A stretch of 53,606 bases of DNA, taken from Elusimicrobiota bacterium (lineage in GTDB: Bacteria; Elusimicrobiota; Elusimicrobia; UBA1565; UBA9628). This document shows positions 42,828 to 53,400 of the stretch, in pieces. The notes below the pieces were generated by a model. That model ran no database searches, had not been told where the DNA came from, and worked only from the letters and a program-made list of their open reading frames with translations. The stretch is taken from contig JACQPG010000040.1 in assembly GCA_016207665.1 (NCBI GenBank), positions 1-53,606 on the forward strand, in the 5' to 3' direction. The stretch's first letter is position 1. Each line of letters starts with the position of its first letter. The translations under genes and the position numbers were made by a program.

Positions 42828-44446
42828 GACCTGCTCCACAAGCGCATCCAATAAATCCAGGCGCCGGAGATCGCGCTGCCCGCCGAAGCGAATGCCGCGC
42901 TCACCCACAATGGTTCCCAGCGCCGAGTGGCCGGCTTCTCCGGCTCCTCGTTGAGAGGAGGCTCCCATTTCGGGTAGCTGTCGATCCCCGGTTTGATCGT
43001 TCTTAATATTTGGTCGAGATAGAACCCGGCGTTTTCCGTGGTCCGACCCTCATGCAAAAAGAGGCGATGGCTGGCCACATCCAAGAAAACGCTTTGCACC
43101 TCGTCCGGAGTGATGGCCTTCTTGCCTCGCTCGAGCGCCAACACCGAGGCCAGCTTAGCGATCATGGTCGGTGTTCTCTCGGAAAGAGGCCATTTAACCA
43201 CGTCCTTGAAGTCTAGACCGTAAAGATCCGGCCTTCGGCTGGCTCTGACCAGGTGCGCGATATAATCCTCCATCTCCGGGCTCAGTTCCACGCGTTCGGC
43301 CAGCTCGCCGATCTCCATGATCTGCTCGATAGTAGCCACGGCCTCGGCCTTGGGCCGGTGAGAGCTCCGGTTGCGACGCATGATCTCCTTGATCTCCTCG
43401 ATATCTTCGGTAGGACTGACATAGATCTTTTGCCCGAAGCGATCGATCTCGGCCTCGGTCAAAGGATAGGTGCCCTCCATTTCATCGGGATTTTGGGTGT
43501 AGAAGACCACCAAGTTAGGATGCAGGGCCACCGTGCGGCCGTCGCGAGTAGAGATCGTGCGATGCTGCATGGCTTCGAGCAACGCCGCCTTCGTCCTGGG
43601 TTGGCCGCGATTGCCCTCGTCGACCAGTATCAGCACGGCAAGGCCTCCCATGGGACCCGGCCGGAAAACAAAGCCCTTCTCTCCCGTCTTTTCTCCGGTG
43701 GAGGAATCCGTGACTTCGACGTATTCCCAGTGGCCGAGAATGTCGGCCGGCATCAGATCCGGCGTCATTTGGATTCGGGCGAAGGCCGCCTCGATGGCCC
43801 GCGACAGGGCCAGCACCGTCTGGGTCTTGCCCACGCCCACCCCCCCCTCGATGAGCAGATGCTCCCGAGCCACCAAGCTCCGGATCACCGCGTCGACCAT
43901 CTTGTCTTGGCCCACGATCTCCTTCTTGACCTCAGCCCTCAATTTCCTGATGATATCCTGGGCCTGAAAAACCTCCTCGTCACGGATATGCGGAATCAGC
44001 GCCCCTGACGGAGAGGCCGAAACCTGGCCATCAACCTCCATGGCGACGGGCTCCCGCGTCGAATCTCGTGGGCCCGCGTTTTCTCCCATAAGCTCCGCTC
44101 CCGCCTCATGCGCCTGCGATTCGCTCATCTCCTCAACGGGTCCGCGAAGAGCCAGATTCTCGATCATCGCCGCCATGGCGCCGTAGACCTCTCCGCCTTG
44201 GAAGGCCGCAAACTGATCGGGCGGCATTTTCGCCTGAAGAAACGCGTTGAATTCGGCTCGATTAGCCCAGCCCCTAGCCTGAGGCGAGCGAACCCCCGAA
44301 GGCCGACCGGCGACCGGACGGCCGTTAACGCCCGCACTGGAGCCGGGTTTCGTGGCTCTATGCCCGGACGACCAGGCTTGGCCGGCGCATAATAGACAAG
44401 CCAGAACGGAAATGATCGATACTCTTATGGCGACGACGCTGATCAT
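42824..44446 (-). CDS. MoxR-type AAA+ ATPase with N-terminal export-like segment and C-terminal TM helix
   Basis: 540 aa from ATG 44446, with AAGGAG 6 nt upstream and an ATGA overlap with the giant gene. Residues 1-25 (MISVVAIRVSIISVLACLLC) look like a signal peptide or anchor. A low-complexity stretch follows to ~150. The AAA+ core has EIVGQDKMVD, Walker A GGVGVGKT (201-208), LMPADILGHWEY, FRPGPMGG, Walker B VLILVDEGNR (271-280), LLEAMQHRT, QNPDEMEGTYPLTEAEIDRF. The C-terminus has one hydrophobic helix (~513-535) with basic residues after it. MoxR ATPases are normally soluble and act on VWA/DUF58 partners; here the partner gene is directly upstream. Confidence 0.92.
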   Translation of the reverse strand: MISVVAIRVSIISVLACLLCAGQAWSSGHRATKPGSSAGVNGRPVAGRPSGVRSPQARGWANRAEFNAFLQAKMPPDQFAAFQGGEVYGAMAAMIENLALRGPVEEMSESQAHEAGAELMGENAGPRDSTREPVAMEVDGQVSASPSGALIPHIRDEEVFQAQDIIRKLRAEVKKEIVGQDKMVDAVIRSLVAREHLLIEGGVGVGKTQTVLALSRAIEAAFARIQMTPDLMPADILGHWEYVEVTDSSTGEKTGEKGFVFRPGPMGGLAVLILVDEGNRGQPRTKAALLEAMQHRTISTRDGRTVALHPNLVVFYTQNPDEMEGTYPLTEAEIDRFGQKIYVSPTEDIEEIKEIMRRNRSSHRPKAEAVATIEQIMEIGELAERVELSPEMEDYIAHLVRASRRPDLYGLDFKDVVKWPLSERTPTMIAKLASVLALERGKKAITPDEVQSVFLDVASHRLFLHEGRTTENAGFYLDQILRTIKPGIDSYPKWEPPLNEEPEKPATRRWEPLWVSAAFASAGSAISGAWIYWMRLWSRS

Positions 44447-47400
44447 GATGTTCTCCTTCGCGATTGTTTCAACGAACGGTAATGCGAAATCACGGTCTCG
44501 ACATATCCGCTCTCCGGTTGGACGCTCACCGGAGGGATCCTGGCTTCTCCGGCCGCGAGCTCGAACTCGCGCTGGAGTTGTCTGATCTTCCACGAGACTT
44601 CATCCTGAACAGCGCGGCTGCCCCCATCGATAAAGGCCCGCAGGCCTGTCTCGGCATCCTCCAAGTCCGCAATCGCTCCAGGCAAGTCCGGGCGCAAGGC
44701 CAGTCGTATGAGGTGGAGATTCTGCCTTTGCGCCAGCCGCTTGAGCGGCCCGGCATAGGCCTGCGCCGGCTCGAGAAAGTCCGAAATGACCACGACCCGC
44801 CCCCGGGATCTAAAAACCTCAAGGGCCTTGGCCAGACCAGGCCCCAGATGTCCCGAGCCGGCCTCCGGCTCGAACTCCGCGAAGCGCTCCACGATCTGCA
44901 TCGCGTAGGCGCGGCCAGAGCGCGGAGGCATGAAAATTGGCTGCCTGCCGCCCAAGATGATCGCCCCGATGGGGATCGAGTGATGTCCCGAATTGAGCGC
45001 CACCAAAGTCGCGATGTCCTGGGCGGCCCGGCGGGGAGCCGACCGGCTTAAGTCGAGGACGATGAGCCGGGGAAGATTCTGGTCGATGTTTTTCCTTCGG
45101 ACGTAAAGTTCGCCCGTCCTGACATACAGCTCCCAATCCATGTTCCTGGTCTCGCCTCCGCGATAGCGGGACATCTCGGCGAATTCCAAGCCGTCCACCC
45201 CAACTTTGCGAGAGCGCGTGGCTCCCGCGACGAAGGAGTTGGGCGTAGGACCTACCTCGAGGTCAAGATCCTTGTAGCGCGCCAAGACCTCAGGCGAAGG
45301 TTCCCGCGCCGGAGAAGCGGTCTTGCGCCGGCCTCGCCATCCCCGGACCAATTCTAGGCCCGCCCAGAAGATGAGCGCCGGGATCGCCGCAAAGAACGCG
45401 AGCGCGAACCACGGCAGCCCGAGGAAAGTAACGGCCTTCTCCGAGGCCTCGGCCGCGCTCGTCGCCAAGCCAAGCCAGGATACGGACAACAAGGCCGCGC
45501 CCACATAATTACCGCCGTGCGTCCACCGGCTGTCCTTGGACAATAGGAAGCGGCTCATCTGCGAACGACGGTCCATGTCCTTGAGTCCGCCCTGGCCGGG
45601 GAAATGGCTGTTGTAAATCCTCTCCAACTCGCCGAGGGCCTTTCTGAGGGCCGCCTTTTGCTCGTCATTGAGCGCAACTGGCTGCTTGAAATCGATCGAA
45701 TTCCACCAGGCATAGCCTTGGGCCGGCTCGAGTTTGCCCCAGATGCCCTGTTTGAGTATCCCATCAAGATAATGGTAAATCTTTCGGAGCATTTCCTTCG
45801 AATAGCGGGGGAAGAGGGCCGCTTCCTTGACCAGAAGTTCGTCCCTGTGATAGCTGTCGACGCTGCCTTCATGGAGATGTTTAGAGTAATCCTGCCGGAC
45901 CAGATCCGCCTCCTTCATTTTCTGGAGCAGGCTCGCCACTGGAAATGGCTGAATCACCTCAAAAAGCGCTTCATTGACCTTCTCGGCCAGAGCGTCCTCG
46001 ACGGTGTCCCCGGGATAGACTCCCGCCTTTTCGGCCAGCTCTAACAAAACGGGCAATATCGCGCGATGCTCATCGAGGGTCTTCCGTCCCTCCTCGTCGA
46101 AACCGACTCTCTTCGCCCAAAGCTCCTCGTGGAGCCGCTCGAACGCCCGCAGGTGCTTGAGTTTATACAGATAACGCTGGGAGTATTTCTTGACTATGAT
46201 GCCGACCTCCTCGAGCCGTTCCCAGGCTTTAAGCCGGCTTTGCGCCCCAGAGACCAAGGTGTATCTGAAAGTCTCATCGATCACCTCGAGGGCCAGCTTG
46301 GAGAGAATGCTCTGCGCCAAGGGATTGCGCGATTCGATCGCGGCATTGAGTCCACTCGACAGCCCTTTCAATGCCTCCAGCTTCCCCGCGATCTTCAAGG
46401 ACCCAAGAGCGGAGGTGAGCACATCCTCGACGCCCTGCGCATCCATGCCCTTGGAATTCCGGCCCAAAAACTCCATCACCCAAAAGTGGGCATGGATTTT
46501 GTCCGCCTCGATTTGGTTGTAAAACCCGGAAAAATAGGTGAGAAATACGTCCGGATCGGAGGCGGCGGAGAAAGCGGCTTCTATTTTTTGGCGGACATTC
46601 TGATCCGCCGATGAGTCGGAATTGGCGATCAATGGCAACTCCGAAAGGGCCTGAAACAACGAGTCTTCGCGCGCCTGGCCGGGATGGAACGCGGCGACGA
46701 TGCCGTCGATCTTTGCCAGGGACAGGATGATCGCCCTCTTTTCTTTCCATTCCATCCGGTTGACCTGGCGTTGGGTCCGCCATTCGCCGGACTTGCGGGC
46801 TTCGGACAAGAAGTTCCTTAGGCGGCGCAAAGTGCCCAGATCATAGCTTTGATAATAGACGAGATCATCGTCATAGCCCATGTCGAAGGCGGGCGGCGCC
46901 AACTTGGCATGGCGCAAGGCCTCAAGATAGCTGAATTTCGAATCGCGCCATATCTCGTCGAGCGCGAGGTTGATCTTGTCGGCGATGCGATCCTCAGCGC
47001 TGCCCCCGGGCACAACGCCCACGCGGGAGGCGATCTCGGCCAGAAGGGGCAGTGAGCGCGCCGATCGATCCGCAAACTCAAGCTGTTGGGGAGATAGTCT
47101 TCCTCCCGAAGCGGCGGCGCGAGCGGTCGAATTTGCGGCCCGGCCCAAATCATTGATATGGACGACCTTGTAGTATGAGCGCATCGGCTTGGGACCCAGA
47201 AGAGCCCTCAGACGCTCTCTCGGGTCGCGCGTGGGCCGGCTCGGCGGTATCTCCCGAAGCACGCCATTGGCCTTGAGCGCGGCTTCAAGGGCCGGGAAAA
47301 GCTCCAGGCCCTGCTTGACGATGGCGCGAGCTTGGCGATGCGCCTGAATCTCAACGGCCCTCGAAAGGACGCCTCGGTTTGAAAGCGGCGCTCCCAGGGC

Positions 47401-50400
47401 CAGAGCGAGACCCTGCTCGGTCCACGAATCCGGCACCTCGGCCTTTTGGCCCTCCATCACCTTCTCGATCGCCTTGACCCGTTCCTCGTCCGCCTTGGCA
47501 TAGGCGTCGAAGGCGCGATCCATGATCGCGGTCCCCTTCGAGTAATCGCCCTCTTGTCCCGCCGATGATAGGTATTGAAAAAGGAATCTCTGAGCCCAGA
47601 ACTGAAGCCCTGGGTCATTCTCATGGGCCTTTGACACGGCATCAAGCTTGGCCATGAACTTGTTTCCGGCGAATAGAGAATCCATGATCGCCCGGGCCGT
47701 GAATTCTTGCACCTTGGAATTAGAGCTGCGGAGAAACACGAAGAGTCGATTGAAGACCCTCTCGCCTCCGATCCGCGTCCCCAATTCGACCATCCTCAAC
47801 AGACGCCGGATGATCTCGGGCTCCTCGGCGCTTGCCAACATGCGCCGGGAGAGAAAGTCGATGACCGCGTCGTTTTCCCTGACGATCATTCCGGCCAGGA
47901 GCTTGTCCTCGGTCGACCGCCTCATGGAGAGCAATTTCGGATCTATCGTGAAAAGGGCTTCCAGGATATTATCCGCTCCAGGATGAGGCGAATCGCGCAG
48001 TATCTCGATCGCCCGGTCCAGCGCCTCGGGATCGATCCTCTCGGGGGCTCTTAACACGGGAAGCACTCGGGTCACTATCAAGGGATCGGCGGAATAATCG
48101 GCATGGAAGATATCAGCATGCTCCCCCCAGAAGTTCTCGAAGAGATGGGAATCAGCGGCCGGGCGTCCCGCCCATCGGCTGGCGGCCTGGTAGGATAGGA
48201 AGCCCGCCGCGGGCAATGAGATCGCCAGAATAAGCGCCGCGGCCCAGGAGGCGGGTCGTCTCCAAATGGCCGCGGTTCGGGTAGGAGCCGCCTGCTGCGG
48301 TCTCTCCGCGGCACGGGAGCCTGCCCCGGTCAGTCGCTCGAGATTGCGCGCGACTTCGAGATGATCCAACCATGCCAAGCCGCGCCGCGCCCGGACATCA
48401 AGAAGACGCAGCGTCAGAGCATCCGTGCGCTGGCCGCCTCTATTGAGCTCGCCGATCCTGTCGGCCAATAGCTCCTGGACCTGTCTTGAATTGCGCGAAA
48501 GGAACGCGGCGACGAGCATATGCGGCGCAAGCGCATCCTTGTAGGCTTCAACCACCAGTCCGCGCTTGCCGGATTCGGAGGCCTTCGCCCAGCGCCGGGA
48601 AAATCCCGCCAGCTGTTGCGACCTAAATCCCGTCAAACCGAATATCACCGGCAGATCCGTTTCTATGCCACGCTCTATGTCCCCCCGGCGCGCCTGCAGC
48701 GCCGCGCGAACCCGCTTATGAAGGAATCCGCCGCTAAGCAGTTCTATCACGGCCAGTCCGGCCAGCCCTAATAAAGCTGCGGCTACGGTCAGTGAAAATA
48801 ATGGGGATAAGCTGCCGATCGCTCCCAAGACCAAGCCGGCGCCGGCCGCCTCGCGCAGTCCGCCATTCGACCGGGGCGGGATCAAGCCGAGCAAATAATC
48901 GAGCAGCATCAGCCCCAGCGTTGGAATCAGGAACCAGCGCGACACCGGTTGCGCGACCTCGATAACCTCCTCCCGGCTGCCTCCGCTCTTGAGGGCTATG
49001 CTTTCGATCAATCCGCCGATCGACTGCCCCTCCTCGGCGATGACCAACTCACCACCGGCGCCTCTCGTGAGCTTCCCCAGGGCTTCCCTGTCGAGCCGGG
49101 TCTTGGCGATGTCTCCCTTCTCATTGAGAACGTACTCGAAGCCTTGGCCGTCCAGGGTGGGCACCCGCATCTCCACCCCCTTTTCCGAGCCCACGCCCAC
49201 CGCGTGAACGATCAGACCCTCCTTGCGCGCCAACTCCGCAGCCTCCTCGGCCCACTGAGCCGCGCTGCGTCTATCCCCTGGGATGCCAAAATCCCCATCC
49301 CCGTAATAAATCACGTGAGTCGGCCGGGTCCCGTCGCCGATGCGCTTAGCCTTGTCGCGCATCTTAGCCGCGGAGACGATGGCTTCTATGATGTTCGATC
49401 CGGGGTTAAGCCCCGCGCGCTCGTCTCTGATCTCCTGGATCTTTCGGCGCAGGTTGCCGTGATGAATCGAGAGGAAGGCCGCCCAGCGCGCCGAGCCGGC
49501 CATGGCGACCAGGCCCAAACGCGCGCGGCCTATCACCCGATCGAGCAAGGAGGACAAGCCTTGGACCATCCTCTCCCCGCGGCCATCGATCGCGTCCAGG
49601 CCGCTAGTCGAGGCGTCGGAAATGAAGATAAAGTCCGCGTCGGGAAGCCTCAGTTTCGCCGGTTTTTCCCCATGGAGCGGACCCGCGGCGGCCAGGCCCA
49701 GGCCCGCCCCAATCCCCAGGCTGAGCGCTGATCGGATCAGGAAACGCCTTCGACCTGGATCGAATCCGGGATCGGAGGCCGCCGGCGGGCTTCTGAGCAA
49801 GCGCCGGTCCCTGAGGCGAAGCATGAAATTCGCCGCAAGAACTCCCGCCAATACCACGAGGATCACCGGCAGCAGGGACAAAACCCAAGGAGCGCTGAAG
49901 GCCAGGCCCGAGGCAGCCGCCTCACCGGCGTGGGCCAAAGTGGGCGCTCCCAACAAGGCCGACAGCAACCCGGCGCTTAAGAGCACGGACCATACATTGT
50001 CGCCCTTGCGTATGATGGCCCTTCTTTTAGCCTCTTCATTCGCCTTTTGCTTGGCCTCGATCTGGTCGATGAGTTTTTTCAACCCTTGACCCGATCCGAC
50101 CTGATCCTCGGCCGGCTCCGGTTCCGAAGGCGCCTGCTCCTGAGAGCTGGAATCCTTGTCCTTGGCCTGGTTCTTCTCGCCCTTTTGTCCCTTCTTATCC
50201 CCGGACTTCCCGGCCTTATCGCCCGGCTGGCCTTTTTTCTCCTTCATCAAGCTCATCGCCACGGCCAGGTTCTTGCGGGCTGAATCGTTATCCGGATATT
50301 CGCGCAGGGCCCGCCTGAAGGCCCTAACGCCCTCTTCGAAAGAAGCGACGTCCTTTTGATCTTTCTCCCACTTGGCGATCGCGGCCCGGCCCGCGTGATT

Positions 50401-53400
50401 ATAAGCGACGGAAGCCACCTTGGGATCCGGCGTCGAGGCCGCCGCTTGGGCGTAGTTAGACTGAGCCTCCGGGAGCTTACCCATCCTATAATAGGCGTGG
50501 CCCAGGTTAATGTAGATTTCAGGCATATCGGGGTTGTCGCGCAACGCCCGCCGATAGGCGAGCACGGCGCCCTGATAATCGCCTTGCTCGTAGAGCTGAT
50601 TGCCCCGAGCCAGCTCCAAGGGCTGCTGTCGGAAAAGAGCCGCCGCTCCGGAGCGTGAAGCTGGCGCAGGGGTCTGGCTCGCCTGGGCCGGAGAGGGCAG
50701 GGCTAACTCAAGGGCCGGCAAGGCCAGCGCCAGGGCCATCACGGCCGCGATCGCCTCGAACCGCCTCAAGGGCCACAACCCCATATGCTTCCTGATCAGA
50801 AATAAGACGAGGGCAAGCAGGACCAGGGTATCCTCATAATGAATCTGCGCCCGCTGGTCGCGCACGACAGCCGGCTGCTTTTCCCGCTGGCTAATCTCGA
50901 GCATGGTCTCGACGAAGGCTTTCTCATCGCTGACCGCATAGGACTTGCCTCCGGTCATGGACGCCCACTTGCGCATATTCAATTGGCTGGTCGATGGTTG
51001 TCCCGTTCCGCTAGGAGACACGGTCTCGATGAAATAGAGATGGCCGTTAAAACCGTGTTTCTCGTTGAGGTCCTTGACCATGCGCGCCACGACGATGGGC
51101 TTTATTCCCGTATTGGAGTCGCCGTCAGTGACGCTGATGACCACCTTCCATTCCTCGGGCCTGAGCACTTTCTTGAGCAGGTCGGGATGATCCTCCAAGT
51201 ATCTGACGGCTGAGGCGAGGCCCGAGGATTCAAGAATCGCAAGGGCCCGCTCGACACGGGGATCCTGCCGGGCCTTTAGACTCATTTGACCCGAAACCAA
51301 ACCATATAGCCGTGAAGGAGCCTGCCCAAGCCACCGGCGCAGGCGCGCCGCCGCGCCGGCGGTCTTTTCCGCCGCGGGCTCGGCCGACTGAAGCTCCTCC
51401 AGATTGGTCCGGATGATCAACTCCAGAGACAGCAATTGCCCATCGCCCAAAGCCGTGCTGCCACCCGCTGCGTCGAACTGGGCACGGGCTCCGATGAGGG
51501 CGTCCGTGTCGGAGGCAAACCCGCTCACAAGATAAGCCCGGTCTCCGAAAGTGACCAGGGCGATGAGGTTGTCGCTCCCCTTGCGTTGCTCGAGCACATA
51601 GCGTCTGATCGCCTCTTGAAGCGCGGCGACGAATCCGCTCATGCTGCCTGAATTATCGCCGTTAACCACGGATCGCGTGACCGGAACGACCGAGGTCTTG
51701 CCCATGTACCCGATGGAAGGCCCCATCAGTGCCAGTATCACGAGAGCGATCTCCGAGAAGCGCAGGAAGTTGTCCACCCACAAAAGGCGCTGACGCCAGG
51801 ACTTGGTTTTGGGGTAGCCTACCAGGCTGGGAGCTTTCAAGGCCGGGCGCCTGCCCTTAAGAACATAGCGCACCAAGAAATAAGCCGCCAGAAACGGAAG
51901 GGCGGCCAAGGATCCCCATTCCCAGGTCAATATCAGGCCCATGGGCAGGCTCAAGTCCATCAGCCGCGCGCCTGAGGCGCGCGGCTGAGCCTCCGAACCA
52001 AGCCCGAGCCCGCGGATCAATGCCGTCAAATCATCATTATCCGCCCGCCTCTGCTCCGGGCCGGCCCGGCCGCCTTCGAAGCGGAAACGCTGGGCATTGT
52101 CGGCCAGTTTCTCGAAAACAGCCTGCTGCTCTCTCGATAGCGCCAAGCCGGAAACAGCCTCCTTCAAGGTCGCGGTTCCCGGCGCCGGAAGCTCGAGCCC
52201 GAAGCGTTCCAGCAAGGCCATTGAAAGCGTCTCGAAAGCCTCCGTGTAAAAGTCGAATTGAGACATCGAGTCCAAGCTCCGGCCCAAGGCGCGGGCCCTT
52301 TCGAACGCGGGAGAGGCGGATTGCCGCTTCAAGCCCCGGTATCTCGCGCGCAATCCCACGCCGAAACCCGCCGCCGCGGCGGCGGCCAACAGGGCTAGGG
52401 CGCCGATGACGCCGACGTTGAGCCTGTCCGGCGTCCGGGATGGGTCGATATCATCGAACCAGGCCTTTTCGCCGGGCGCAAGCTCCGGCGCGACTTCAAC
52501 GCCGGCTCCGGGAACCGTGATCATGAGCTCCCGGCCGCCTTGGCCGCCCGCGGGAACGGCTTTGAGCTCGATATCCGCGATGGCATGCCGCCCCGCCTGG
52601 AACGGCATAAGCTGATAAGACCATTCGGCGCTTTCGCCGGCTTCGAGCCGGCGCTTCTTTTCTTGAGGGTCCGGCCGCCAAACCTCGAAGGCTCCGGGCA
52701 GGGCCGCCGCCAGGGCCTTTTGAGGCGACACCTCTACGGGAACGCCGGAGTCGTTACGCAAGCGCAGCTTGACCGCGAACAGCCTGCCGAAACGCGCCGG
52801 TTGCGATATCGAGATCTCGCCCTTGAATTGCGCCGCCGCATGAGGCTGCCGATGAGCGGCGGCGGAATCGGCCCAGGCGGCAGAAGGAGGCAGGAAGCGA
52901 GGATGGGGCGACAGCGAGCTCAAGGCCAAAAGACCCGAGAGCGCGAGCGCTCGCAGCCGAGAAGAACCCCGGCCCGCTGCCGGGGAGGAGGCGAGCGGGG
53001 GACGGACGGCGGGAGCCCCCCCCTGGGTCAAGGTTTCTAGACGCGAACCGATCCCGTGGACTTGGTCGTCCGGCCCACGTCCGATCGGAGCTCGGAACTC
53101 GACCTCGGCTAAAAAGCCTTTGATCGGCGTCAAGGAGGCGCCTAGAGTCCTGAGGCCTGGGGCTTCTAAAAGCGGAGAGGAGGCCGGACCGCGGCCAGAA
53201 CCAGGCAGGCTCGAGATCGGAGGAGTCCGGCGCGGCGCAATGAGGCGGGACGCAGAGGCATTGACCGGGAATCTGCTTCTTGTTTTCTGGGGCAATCGCC
53301 AAATCTTTGCGGCAGCCGAATAGCACTCGGACCCCGGGGAAAGAGCGACAAGCGCCGCGCAAAGCGCGGCAGCCAGAGACCGTTTTAACCCGCTCCCAAA

